Below, one piece after another: positions 45,371-57,020 of a stretch of 64,000 nt of DNA (position 1 is its first letter; every line of letters starts with the position of its first letter). A program made the translations under genes and the position numbers. The notes below the pieces were generated by a model that saw only the letters and a program-made list of their open reading frames with translations, ran no database searches and was not told where the DNA came from. This DNA is from Tanypteryx hageni (Eukaryota; Arthropoda; Insecta; Odonata; Petaluridae). The stretch is taken from contig CM054114.1 of assembly GCA_028673005.1 (NCBI GenBank), forward strand, positions 13,388,516 through 13,452,515, given 5' to 3'.

Positions 45371-45700
45371 TTCTCTCCCCCCCCCCCCTCCGATCCCCTC
45401 CCCGCGTCCCATATCTATCTAGTATTCCTCGCAAAACACGCAGGCACATGACACTTGCCACGACTGCGGCGCTTTGAATCCCTCCCCCGAAGGATTCAAT
45501 GCATGACATGAACCTCGTTGCCCCGGATGTCTCGGCTTGGGGGGAGCAGAAGGGGTAGGGGGAGAAGAAGGGTTGGGGGGAGAAGAAGGGTTGGGGGGAG
45601 GAGAAGGGTTGGGGGGAGGAGAAGGGGCGGTGGGAGGGAGAGGTGCAGGTGGGAGAGGGTAGACGAAAGGGCGGGGCAAGGGGCAAAGTAGAGAGGTCGA
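45371..45700. repeat. C-run and GGGGAGAAGAAGGGTTG minisatellite
   Basis: A C-run lies at 45377-45389. At 45540-45640 a 17-18-bp unit GGGGGGAGAAGAAGGGTT repeats about five times with small changes. Antisense frames over it are Pro/Ser repeat translations. Confidence 0.8.
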
Positions 45701-46499
45701 GTCTCTCATTTGGTTCTCCCTCTGGCCACAATGGGCGCTGCTAAACAAAGTGACCCACTCGTAACTTGCAGGTAGGCCGCCTTTGTTCCATCTACTTCCC
45801 TCGAAACAAAAACTGGCTTTTAATTTTCTCTTCTGCCTCCGCCCTCGCCACTGAAAATTTCCCGTGCTGATGTTCTCAGAATTCATGAATGGTTCGCAAT
45901 GAACGAAGATGATATCGCCGCAGGTAAAAGAGAATTCTAAATTATTTTCTCAAATTTGCCTATATCAGTGGCAGTCATTAAAAAAATACTGTCACCGCAC
46001 TACGGCCGCATTGTGAAAACTTAAAATACATAAATGAAGAAAGAAATGCCGAATCAAGTATTTTTTATTAATTGCATTTTAGTGGAAGTGGTACTTGAGA
46101 AAGTCTTACGAATGAATTTAAAATGAGTATAATAATTTGTCTAAATAAATGCTTCTGAGTATGTATTACACTCAAATAATCTAAGCCCTACCTAAAACAG
46201 AAGTATATTTAGCGCAGAACTTCATCGCGCTTCAATGCGACTTCTGAGCCTGCATTTTCGAAGCCAAACGATTCAAATCATATTGTAACTTGTCGTGTTC
46301 GGCCGCAAGATCTAAAGTAATTTAGTTATTTAATTAAATATTAAAAAATTAATATTTTCATATGTAAACTGATTCCGATGTGTCGATTTGATCAGTTTTA
46401 TCCATAAGTAAGTCTGTTTCGAGCAAACATATGCCCTCATGAGTAGATTGGGACAGGAACACGACGCGTCGGAAGGAATTTCATTTCAGCAGATTTCTC
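45701..46499. other. unassigned sequence
   Basis: Nothing recognised. Confidence 0.35.
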
Positions 46500-47360
46500 A
46501 CCTTGAATTTTGATTTTAGTTCATCATTATTATGAAGGTCGATGAGTTCGAACTGTAACTGAAGTCAGCGTCTTTAGACGAATCTTCCAAAGGTTTAGTA
46601 AATGTTCTGAACAATATTTTGTCCCGCTCAAATCCGTAAATCTCTCTTTAATGACTGCTGGGTATGTTTGAAAAAACTGGTAAATCGAGTATTCCTCTTG
46701 TATTTTTGAAAAAATTTCTCGTATTTGGGTAAGACAAACGTTATTATTCAAAAGATACTGATGATATTATGATAATTTAACTCTGAAAGCAGCCACATTG
46801 CTCCCAAATTCTTATATAAAATGACTTTTATCCTTCCGTCTGAGATTCAAGAAGGTTCGCAGAAAAAACCAAGTTACATAGCCATTTTGCAACTTCAAAG
46901 TCATTCGTTTAGCCAATGTCACAACATTCACCTACGATTTCAAAGATAAAGGCTAGAACTGTGCGTGGTTTATCCCACGGGAACTAATGAAATTGTGTTT
47001 TGGTTTCCCAAAGTGTGTGCGTTTGGAAAGAAGAGATACCAACCCAATTTTAGAACCAATTTTACAAAGCGGGTCATTGGTAACCATGCCTACGACTTTA
47101 GATAATTTTAAATTACGCTTCTCAAGTCTGTAAAGTTCTCCCTGAACCAAATCTGATCCGTTTGTTTAACCTCGCAATACACGTAGCCCCGCAAGTACAC
47201 TTCAAAGTTAAATGTCAAACCAAGTGCAAGTATACACATTTGGGGAGTTGCGACGTCCGTCGATTCATTAACATTCCTTGGAAACTAAATGCACTTACTG
47301 CAGAGGTTCCCTCTCTTTTACGGCAGCAGGCCCTATCGCATCTCCCTTTAACACCATCAT
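46500..47360 (-). pseudogene. hAT transposase fragment (GTF2IRD2/ZBED-like)
   Basis: Leftward from about 47280: NESTDVATPQMCI, LGLTFNFEVYL, then in another frame LKLSKVVGMVTNDPLCKIGS, KIGLVSLLSK. At 46530-46751 there are IFSKIQEEYSIYQFF and ERFTDLSGTKY. The (V/N)ESTDV....Q..I block followed by (L)DLSK.VG(M/L)(V/C)TDGAP.M.G...GL is typical of this hAT lineage. The two catalytic aspartates of the family would be the D of ESTD and the D of TDGA; here TDGA reads TNDP, so the second is displaced. Stops and shifts throughout. Confidence 0.6.
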
Positions 47361-48154
47361 GTACGAATGAATGTAAAATTCCATTTTATTTTCAAAATGT
47401 TATGACATTTACTTCTGTGAAAAAATTAACGTTAATTATGAATGCATGCATAAAAGCTAAAAAACAAACAAAACAAATATTCCCGTCTTCTCGAACCTCA
47501 TGAAAACCTTTTTGCGATTCCAAGTTTTGGGAATCGCCGACTTAACGAATGTCTCAGCAAATTTTGTTTCGAAGTTATTCGAGCAATTCTCAAATATTTT
47601 GGATTATAAAGACAGGCAAATATATCAACATGAGCCTTATGCGACTTAATTTTTTCCATAGAAATTATAAGAATCGCCAACAATAAAAAAATCGTTTTTG
47701 AAATTTCCATGGTATTCAAAATGGGACCAACCTAACTTTGTTCAAATACGAGCGCTATTTTTCTTAAAATCTGTCTCTTCTTGAATTTTGCGAAAAAAAT
47801 CATTTTCTATATAGTCCTTAGGCTGTTTATTAAACTTAAATTAAAAATTTATTGCCGAAATGTTTTTAAAACATGATATCAAAAGCTCCAAATGTTTCAT
47901 TTATAAATTTATGTGGCAAGTGATTTGATCAGTAATTGTGTAGGATGAGAGATATCTCGAGAAAACGCCATTATGCAACAAAGTGCCGCCCTTCAACCAA
48001 ATATTTTTAAAATTCATAGTTCTTCACATTTACCTAGCCTCCCTAGGGACGCGCAAACAACCGTCGAGGGCTAAATGCTCAAATGTTACAGGTCGTCACT
48101 CACATGGCAGCCAGAACGGATTTGAAAGCTGGTGTCCTGAAATTCTTCATTTTT
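47361..48154. other. unassigned sequence
   Basis: The minus-strand frame 47498-47719 might be the N-terminal part of the preceding hAT relic, but no BED finger (C..C...H...H) can be read. Confidence 0.3.
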
Positions 48155-48230
48155 AGGCGTTCTTTACAAAAAGTAAAAAAATTAACCCCTTATGGTCAGG
48201 TCGTGTCCGTCCGTCTGTCCGCATGTTTCA
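48155..48230 (+). mobile_element. end fragment of the AGGCGTTCTTTAT element
   Basis: TTTTTAGGCGTTCTTTACAA, then CCTTATGG and GTCCGTCCGTCTGTCCG follow the order seen at the left end of the 28164-28826 copy. The sequence diverges after about 48260. Confidence 0.6.
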
Positions 48231-48936
48231 TCTGCAAAACTACTGGGTTCATCAAATTTGGTATTTAGGACATAAGGGAAAAGAAATGAAGAAAATCATA
48301 CAAATGGTTCACGTAGCCTAATCGGGAATGCCACCTTACTGGTGACAAAAAAATGAACCTACCTCTTTGACTTTTGACGACTAAATGAAGGTCAATCCCT
48401 GACGGGCTCGATAAAAATTAGGCCAAAGGCGCTTCTTTTTTCTCAAAATGCAATCATCAATGCAATCCAATCATCAATAGGCATCTCGAAAAGCGATCAT
48501 CGAAGCAATGTCATATCCTTGGTTTATGGGTGTTTTTTCGTTGAGCAGGCGAAGATAATAGCGAGGACGAACGAATCGCGGAACATTTTCGTCGAAACGG
48601 AAAAAATCTTAATAAAATCATTTCGAGGTCGACTTTCCAATGTTTACAAAAACAATCTGAAAGGAAAATTAAAAAAATAAGAAAGAGAACAACTTATAGG
48701 GAATATAATTGCGAAATAAAGTGATGACGGGGAGAAACAAACATGAGATATGACGAGAGGAGGAAAAGAAAAGAAAGGGTAATTTAAGAATCCCGTCCGA
48801 TATTTTTCGATAAATGTATATTGCTGGGGGCTAAAAACAAATGAAAGAGGGGACAAAAAAAGAAGAAAAGTGATTAAAAGGGAACGGGAGAGTGGAAGAG
48901 GCACTGTGTGAGGGAGTAGTCGAAAAGAAGGTATTT

Positions 48937-48940
<4 letters not shown>
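48231..48940. other. unassigned sequence
   Basis: Nothing recognised. Purine-rich from 48720 to 48900. Confidence 0.4.

Positions 48941-48998
<58 letters not shown>
48941..48998 (+). repeat. (TA)n microsatellite
   Basis: About 29 TA units followed by a GA-rich stretch (49003-49040). Confidence 0.95.
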
Positions 48999-49001
<3 letters not shown>

Positions 49002-49084
49002 GAGTGAGAGAGAAAGAGAGAGAGGGGGGAGATGGAGAGAGAAAATGCAAGGCATGTAAGGGAGAAGTTGGATAGATGAGATGC

Positions 49085-49385
49085 CGGCAGAGTGAATAAT
49101 GAGATAGATATCAGCCTTTATTTGGGCGAGATTGAGACTAAGCAGTCTCTTCTTCCATATAACCCATTGTCAATTACAGACAGGAACAAAGTAACAAAGA
49201 ATAAAATTAAAATAAAAGATTACATAAAATGAAGTACTACATAAATACAACGTCAAGTTAGCATTTTAGGAAATGAAAAGGGATGGAGATTTAGGGATAA
49301 TTAAATAATTCCCCAGGAAAAGCCCCACTGCAGGAAAACACCCACACAAGAAGGAGTGTGAAAAACCTGCGAAACATACTGATAG
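49085..49385 (-). mobile_element. LINE 3'-UTR and tail, inverted copy
   Basis: The complement reads, from 49375, GGTTTTTCACACTCC, GTGTGGGTGTTTTCCTGCAG, GGGGCTTTTCCTGGGGAATT, and later AACTTGACGTTG, AATGGGTTATATGGAAGAAG, CTCAATCTCGCCCAAATAAA. The order matches 8790-9112 on the plus strand. Confidence 0.6.
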
Positions 49386-52128
49386 CAGTATTTAAAGATT
49401 TAGAGGATCATGAAAGATAAGTAAAAAATGAGGAAAAGAAGGAAGAAGGGGTTCTAGAATAAGATGGCGAGGAAGAGAGAGAAGGGAAAGAGAGACGGTT
49501 GGAAGTAAAAGAGATGAAATGGGAAGGAAGAAAGGGGATGAGGAAGACGGTAGAGGAGGATTAGGAGGGAGGAGAGAGAAAGAAAGAAGGGGAGGCGGAT
49601 GGAGAGAGAGACAAGTAAGATAGCCCAATGGTAGCGCACCAGCGTCCCTTCCAACTTCAATGGCTCCCTGATTAGGAGCTTCGGATCGCAAGCTCACATC
49701 CCTTTGGGTTGACTACGACGACAGCCGTGGAATCACAAAGCTTGCCATCCCTCTTCATCCCTTTTCCCTCTCTCTCCATCTCTCCCTCTATCTCCCTCTC
49801 TATCTCTCCCTCTTTCCGAGGCGCAGGTTGAACAGATACAATAACGCCCCCCCTTCTCCCCCTCGTCCCCCCTCCGAAAGCCACCTATTCATGGTCGGTG
49901 GCACGGCAAAGGCCCTTCCCAGCACAATAGGACGCATGCGCTGCATGGCGGAGAGAGTTGGGAGAGGGACATTGGGTTTCTCCCGTAACTACCCCGATTA
50001 TTCTGTTGCATTAGCTATGAGAGGTACAACCGAGGTAGGATTACCGCTCCAGTAATCTGAGAGAGATCGGTTTTTCCATTTAGGCCGAGCTTATAAATTT
50101 TAACGATTGGACGGATCTGGAATCGGATGCATAAAGCCGTTCGGATCGACGTCGAAGCGAGGACTTTTACCCGAAAGGGAGGAGAAGAAGGGGGAGGATG
50201 CAGAGGGGAGGATGTAGAGGGGAGGAGGAGGTGGGGAGAGAGGGAGGGTGGGGGAGGTAGATCCGTCGAATTGCGGAATGCGTGTTTTATGGCTTCGGCG
50301 CAAAACGGGATGTTGATATGCTACTGTGTGAGTGTGTGTGTTTGCGAGTACATTGGAATGAAATGGCTCTGCATTTACCGGAGACATTCAGATTCAGATG
50401 ACTCGTAATTTTGACCGTTAGCACAGTCGCTTTATAGCTATCTACGAGCGCAAGGAAAAGACATTATTAACTGGCTAAAATTTGCATCCAAAATCTTCTT
50501 CAAATTCGTACTGTTAATTAAATTACGGTAAAATAAATTTTAAAATACTACTTATTTCTTTCCAAAAAAGCAATGCAATTCAGAAATATATTTCTATATA
50601 CCACAATCAAACTTAAAATATAGTAATCTATAAAAGAAAGTAAAAGCATAAAACCGAATAATAATCATAATTATTTCCGTATGACGATCAAAAAATTAAT
50701 ACTTTTGGCAACATTATAATGGATTTTTCCGATTCGAAGTTTTTTCTAAATTTTTCTAAGTGTACAGTCATATAACAATTTTGCTTGCAAAGTAAAGCTC
50801 ATACTGATTCTAGTATAAATGCTCCACTGGTTACATAGGAAATATTTCGTCTCTTCTAAAAACTACAATATTCGGATTTGTACTTATGGATACATACTAC
50901 TTCCTATATGACTCCTACTAAGCTCTATCACTTTTCCATACAAAAATATAATCTACGAGGTGTCAAATACTCTTTTATATTTTCCCGATTTCCATTCTAT
51001 TACATTTATTTTGCTTCGGCAATTTCGCCTCGACATTTTATTTCATTTTTCTAACATTATTTTCATTTTCTTTGTTCATCTGCTTTCTAATATATTCTAT
51101 TCTCTCTATTTATAACTTTATTCCGAGGTGCAAGGTTTCTTTCTCATCTTCAAAGTTTTTCGCTATTCTTAACTTTTTCGTGATTTCCATGACACGGCCT
51201 CTGATGAAGTTACAATTTTTCCAGTTATAGTTTCTCTTAAAGGATTTTCTTGGGCTTCTTAACCTGCGTTATGATAACCTTTTCCATTTCGTTCTTTAAA
51301 CATTTTTGGATTCCATTTCAGTACTCGATTTCATTTTGCAATTTTCTTAAATTTCAAATATATTTTCACGGTGAGCATTATGCTATGTTACTATTTCGTT
51401 GTTGCTTGATTTGGAACGTCGTCATTCGTTTTGTGCCACAGCTGCGAGGAGCGTTTCAAAGAACGAGCAAAAGGCAAAACGCTAAGCAGTTCATTTTATC
51501 GACTTCGTGTTATGTGAACATATGCAATGACGAATTCTAATAAATACCTTTCGAGGACTTCTGGAGAAGTAGTACACATCGGCGCATCTAAAAGCTGTTT
51601 ATGTAGTATTGCACGCATGCTTATAAAGATGAGGTAATGATATTTTATAATTTACAATTTCAGACGTTTTTTATCGGTATCTCATACACACAAGTCCATA
51701 ACGAAAACTCCGGCTGAAATTTAAATTGCACATTTACCAGCAGCTTATTCCAGCTCGCTAGTCTAGCAATTTCAAAAAATTTTATGTAAAAATAGTTTAA
51801 ATGAGTAACGCAATTACTCGAATAGCGGCAGATGCTTCTTATATTTTTGAATGAATCAGAGTGGATTGTTTTTTATTCCCTTTTAGAGCCATTTAATTTG
51901 ATTTTCATGAGGTTTATTCTGGAAGCTGTGAAAAGCCTTTCTTAATCAAAGGTACAGGTTATTTGAAACATTCCGCTCTTCTCCGAATTGAAACCGCTTA
52001 CTTGTTTGGCGTGCGGAGAGGGACAAAAGTGAATTTAATAAATTGCAAACCGGACCATTTTGTAGAAATTATATCCAACAACTATTTTGATCCCAAGTAT
52101 AGGTACGTATTATATAGTATACGCCCTC
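49386..52128. other. intergenic sequence with purine and pyrimidine tracts
   Basis: GA-rich 49400-49610, CT-rich 49735-49830, GA-rich 50165-50260. 49620-49720 starts with a tRNA-like word (AATGGTAGCGCACCAG), but no clear B box follows at the right distance. 50480-52100 is AT-rich with nothing recognised. Confidence 0.4.
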
Positions 52129-52208
52129 AAGTATAATACAGTATAAACCCTAAAGTATAATATAGCATACGCCCTCAAGTATAATATAGTATACCCCCTA
52201 AAGTATAA
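52129..52208 (+). repeat. 24-bp minisatellite
   Basis: AAGTATAATA begins at 52129, 52153, 52177 and (as AAGTATAACA) 52201, exactly 24 bp apart, with the unit ending alternately in CGCCCTC and ACCCCTA/CCCCCTA. A related partial word lies at 52094. Confidence 0.9.
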
Positions 52209-53739
52209 CAGTTAAAACCTCTCGCTTGGGTCCATTTCTTTTCTAGTTCAGCGGCAGTTAGACTAGCAGATGAAACGAGAGAACTTTTTGTAGCCATCCC
52301 AAGTAGGAAAAAATCGATGAATAAACGATGACCACGTCCCTGGGACATATTTCCCTCTCCGTTTTGCAAGCCTAACAAAGGGACCCATTCCTTCGAGGGA
52401 AAAGGGTCCGCCACTTCTCCATTTCCTATGACCCATTTTTTCTTTTTCTCACCTACCGAATCGAAAACAAGATAGCGAGTTCCACCCAGCTTCTTTTTCC
52501 TCCAAACATTTAATCCAACGGGAGAATGGTTTTCCACCACCAGTTCCATTTCGACCCTGTCAATCATCCATCGGACGGCCATATTGCGCACGAGATTTTG
52601 CTCCATGAATTCGATAAGGTATCCTCCGAACGCCGGCTGTTGGATCTCATACGTCCCGAGATACGCCGCTCTCGCTCAGAATGCGACATGCATTCCAATA
52701 TCCTTGACTGGCGAATCATGAATCTCGCTGGAAACCTTTTTGGGACAACTTGGAGGGGGAGATTGTGCTGGCATCTGTTGTCGACCTTCGTATCATGCAA
52801 TATATACTTCTTCGAGTCACCGCGTCGGAGGTTGGCGAACTCAAATCTACTTTAGGTTTACTGCATTGCTTGAAACACGACTCTCTGTCAATTTAACGAA
52901 GTGTACAGACCCAGAAATGTATGACGCACGCTATATTTCAGTGCGGTTAGATGAAATTTCAACATTTTAAACAAGAATTCAAAAGCGAAATTAAAATAAA
53001 ACATTTATTTAAATTGCTACGTAGAAATTCCACTATGAAAAACACGAATAATGTTCCTTTATTATTTTAGTGAAATTTGTATGGAGTAATTTTAATATAT
53101 TTGTTTTATTTTTTAATTTTGCCTTTGAGTTAAAAGCATTTAAAATGCACCATTTTACCTCATATAACTAAACAAAACTACTGTGGACAACTTCTAATGC
53201 ATAAGAGCAGCAGTTATTATGATTACGAAGAAATATTTGAAAACGATACGTCACTCTTGCAAGTTTCACCAGTACCTCACTTCTAAGCGAATCCAAAATT
53301 AAAATTGGTTTTAATGGCTGTAATTGTCTCTAAGAAGAAGAATTGGCGCATTAAACGTTAAATATTATAGACGTATACATCTAAATATTACTCACCGATG
53401 CAATGTATTGGCGATTAACAACATGAGCTTGTAATAGGTTTAAGGATTGTAGGTAATCAATACGCATTAAATTGTGACGCGCCATTTTGCGGATTAAATG
53501 GTTCGCGCTATGTCAAAGACTGCTGGTTTTCCCAGAAAAAGCATAGAATTTGCCCACGTCATTACATTCCGACCCAAGGAGTTATATATTCTCGACGGAC
53601 GACGAAGAACGCAATAATTCCGAAATTCTCACCGTGGAATTCGTGAGTCACTGCGACAAAGAGACTCATATTTATGCGAGCGGCTAATGCATCCGCTTTG
53701 TTTCCCGTAATACCCGCTGCTCGTGGCGCCCCATTGTGC
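52209..53739. other. unassigned sequence with two antisense open frames
   Basis: A 143-codon minus-strand frame (52175-52606) and a 109-codon plus-strand frame (52526-52855) overlap antisense. The minus one (RYLVFDSVGEKKKKWVIGNG and similar) matches no family I know and partly covers the minisatellite. Splice context is not convincing, so I do not call a gene. Confidence 0.3.
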
Positions 53740-53870
53740 CTCGATCCCATTATTCCTCTGCTCCCTTCGTCCCACCGCGCCCTCCACCACGCCCCCGCGC
53801 CCTATACCGCACCCTTACCCCCCCCCCCCCCCCCTTCGCCACTCACGCCCATCCGGCGTCGGCAGATGTT
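53740..53870 (+). repeat. C-rich tract
   Basis: Contains an uninterrupted C run at 53818-53834 within CCGCGCCC-rich sequence. Confidence 0.8.
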
Positions 53871-54129
53871 GCTATTGTAACGATCCATTCGAGAATATAG
53901 CGACATTCATGTGGGATGTTGATGAAACGGGAATAAAAGGTGGAGCTGCGATATCGCCTTACAGTTGTCGCGCGTATCGATGAGGAAGACTCTTAGTAAC
54001 GCTAAAACAACTCGCTAAGTAAAATCACCCCGCCCACTGCCTCTTATGTAATTAGCCCCAAAATTCTATTCTTGGCTCGCGGCTGCGGTCTTAAAAGCTA
54101 AAACAATATTAATGAAGGAAGGTTTTTTT
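53871..54129. other. unassigned sequence
   Basis: Nothing recognised. Confidence 0.35.
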
Positions 54130-55034
54130 ACTTTCTCCATAGGTAGTATAGGAGAAAGTATTGTTTTCATGAAAAAAATCGATTTCGAGATTATAACGAA
54201 AATACACATTTTGAGATCCCCTGAACACGTTTTTACCATTTTCTCGCTGATGCCCGAGTCGCACGGCCCCTTTTCTGTGATTTGAGGAGACCGCGCAAAT
54301 TCAGCATTCCGTCCTTCGGAAGGGACGTTAAGACATTGGCCCCCTTGGTGTTCTTCGTTAAGAGTAGGCTAATCCCGGCACCGGGTTTCCTTTCTCCCTT
54401 GTGATTGTGTTCGATGTGGAAGGAGTTATGGCTATAATAATCCAAGCGGTTGATAAATACACACAAACATTCGATGATGCCTTTGTACACGTGATAGGAA
54501 TTTTATGGGTGCTCTAACTTAAAAACTATTAATCAAATCATCGCGAGACTTTATATTTGTAATTTTTATTAAAGGAACGAGAGTTGATTAGTTTTTGGTT
54601 AAAATCAGTGAACCGGAAGTGGGTGTTTAATCTTGTCACATTCTTTTTTTCCAAATATTTGCCTTGATACTTGATCAATGCAGAAAATTATTGGAGTAAA
54701 AGTTGTAGGCAATTTAATTTTCTACAACCTTTGTTCGAAATATTTTCTCAAGTAATGCATTTTTAAGAGATGTTTAAAAAATTATATTGCTTAGCTACTA
54801 CCACCACACCTCCTGGAGGCAACTTTTGTAAATATTGGACGCTTAGTTACGTCTTGTTAGTAACGCTTAGTAACTTAATTGTTGGAGCTTCGTGGCTATA
54901 TCCAATATCAGAATGCTACGGTATGAATTTGTCCGTTCTTTGTAGTCTTTGAATTTTTCTCACAGTTCCTTCAAATATTTATTATCATTCAATCTATTTG
55001 GAATTTTTAGAAATATTACAGGTATGGAGAAAGT
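54130..55034 (+). mobile_element. repeat family ACTTTCTCC, copy C, interrupted by a SINE
   Basis: Starts ACTTTCTCCATAG and ends TATGGAGAAAGT. Colinear with copy A apart from a 216-bp insertion at 54255-54470. Without it the copy is about 680 bp, close to copy A (662 bp). Copies A and C also share GGTGGCCACATC just beyond the right end. Confidence 0.75.
54255..54470 (+). mobile_element. SINE (head-truncated) inside repeat copy C
   Basis: Flanked by TCGCTGATGCC (54244-54254) and TCGATGATGCC (54471-54481), an 11-bp target duplication with one change. The body has CCGTCCTTCGGAAGGGACGT, GGTGTTCTTCGTTAAGAGTA and GGCACCGGGTTTCC, shared with the SINE at 18125-18515. The tail (GGCTATAATAATCCAAGCGG, AAATACACACAAAC) is shared with 24180-24223. 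The tRNA-like head is missing, as in 5'-truncated retrotransposition. Confidence 0.8.
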
Positions 55035-55519
55035 CACGTGGTGGCCACATCATAAGATTTTAGAGGAAATGTTCGATCTGCTACGCCTTCAGGCGTGAAT
55101 TCCTTTACAACTTCGAATGGCAACCAATGCCGGAAAATATCGAAATGACGCGCGTGATCTCAAAATTATTAAAGATAAAAATTTCTTTTGACCCGCTATG
55201 GAAGACATTTCAGTTTTATTTGAATTCGTAAAAGGACCAGCCTAGACTAAATTTTTTCTTGGTAGCAAGATGTAAAGTTAAAAAAACTATTTCAGAGTCA
55301 GCGAATATTTCTATTTTGAGTATTTCGGTCAAATTTTAATAGCGAAACATAACGCTCTGCTGACAACGGTAGCTACACCACGGTTCAAAAAAACTTTCGA
55401 ATTTGTAGCGAATTGGTTAATTTCCCTGTAATCGTCACTCCTTCCTTCCATTGGGAAGGCGCGCGCGGACTAAACAAATCTCAAAGGAGAGAAATTCAAA
55501 TTTCTACTCTTCCTCCCTC
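55035..55519. other. unassigned sequence
   Basis: Nothing recognised. Confidence 0.35.
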
Positions 55520-55990
55520 CCTACCACTCCTTCCATTTCACTCTTCCAATTCGTTCCCTCCATTTCACTTTTCCATTTCGATGCTTCCATTTCGCCCCTT
55601 CCATTTCACTCCCTCCATTTAGTCCCTTCCATTTCGCCCCTTCCATTTCGCTACCTCCATTTCACTCTCTCTATTTCACTCCCTCCATTTCGCCCCTTCC
55701 ATTTCGCTCCTTCCATTTTGCTCCTTCCATTTCGCTCCTTCCATTTCGCTCCTTCCATTTCACTCCTTCCATTTCACTCCCTCTCCCCTTCCACCCTTCA
55801 TTCACTCCCACCCTTCTCTTTCACTTCCTCCCTCCTTTTCACTCTTTCCCCTTCCCCCTGCCTTTCACTCCCTTCCTTTCACTCAAATGCGTTTCTTTAT
55901 CCTCATCACGGCCCGCATTTAACTAGCGTCCACCTTTCCCTCCCCCTCTTTCTCTCACTTCTTCCCAATCTATCTATCCCCTCCTCCACC
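55520..55990 (+). repeat. 14-bp minisatellite CTCCTTCCATTTCG and CT-rich flank
   Basis: Between about 55540 and 55790 the word TTCCATTTCG/TTCCATTTCA recurs mostly every 14 bp (for example 55697, 55711, 55725, 55739). It decays into CT-rich sequence to 55990. The 183-codon frame with SFHFAPSI-like repeats is a translation of it. Confidence 0.9.
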
Positions 55991-57020
55991 TCCGCCTTTT
56001 AAATCTTCTTCTCTCATTCCACGCGCAGCGTCGAATTGGTAACCTTTGGAAACGGGAGTATTACCTGCGCCAGGATTAAGGGATATTGTATCGTATCGCT
56101 TCAACAGTTCTCCCGCTCGTTGCTGAGAGGGAAACTAACTCCACTTGTCCCTTCCTTCCTATTTCTCTCCCTCCCTCTCTCTCCCTCCCATCGGACCTTC
56201 CTCTCTCAGAAACCAACATTCCTTGTTCCTATTGCTCGTTCACATCTCCTCCACAGGCAATTCCCGAACTTAGAACTTTCTCCCCGCTCTCTCCCCCTCA
56301 CTCCTTTTTTCTCCCTCTCCTTCGCTCCCTCGTTTCATATTTATCATATCAGGACTTTCACTCCATCTTATTCGATGTTTTGCAGGAGTGTTCCGTGAAA
56401 TAATCTCCCCTATTTTACTTATCAACTGGAACTACCGCGAGCGGTGCACAAACTTGATTACATCTTACAGATCGATGGGGAAAAATTGAGCCTCCAAAAA
56501 TGCAAGGCAGAATGTTATCTTGGTCACGATTTGTCCCGTCGGCGCAAGGTATTTCTCGGATCTCAAATGGCGAACACCGTCGGTTGGTTAAGAAAAATAG
56601 ACGCTTAGAGAATATCTCTGGTGTCTCTCACGTTCGACACCTGAGTATCCAAATCATTTCGTTTTAGACTCTTCGAGGAATGGAGGGTGCAAATTACTGG
56701 AAGTAGTTGACAGATCGTTCGACTGAAGATGGCGATGGACTCAAATGCTATCTTTGCATTAGCACAACCAAGTTTTCCATTTATTGCTCCGATATCATCT
56801 TTATTGCTTTGAGATTGCCCAAAACATCCCACATTCTTTATCAGACACCAAAATCACCATAGCCAAAATCATCCCACTTTTGAGACAGCCCTAAACATAC
56901 CACATTTTCTTACCGCGAGAAGGGTTGGGTTGGGTCATGTTGGGTAGCGCTGTTCCTGTCTCTCTAAAGGTCGTCACATACCGAAAGCTACACCACGTGG
57001 CGCCACGCTGTGCTATAGAC
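55991..57020. other. unassigned sequence
   Basis: CT-rich patch 56150-56330. The complement of 56820-56900 (GTGGTATGTTTAGGGCTGTC, AAAGTGGGATGATTTTGGCT) resembles 61612-61665, so a low-copy repeat may lie here. Confidence 0.4.

Noticed and set aside
49620..49720. Possible tRNA/SINE head (AATGGTAGCGCACCAG)
   Set aside because: The A-box-like word is fair, but no B box with the GGTTCRA core follows at the expected spacing.
52175..52606. 143-codon minus-strand frame as a possible host exon
   Set aside because: No family resemblance, overlaps the 24-bp minisatellite at one end, and an antisense frame of similar length is open. It could be revived by transcript evidence.
55451..56002. 183-codon frame with repeated SFHFAPSI-like units, resembling a repetitive protein
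   Set aside because: The period follows the 14-bp DNA minisatellite, which is not a multiple of three; the peptide repeat is a by-product.
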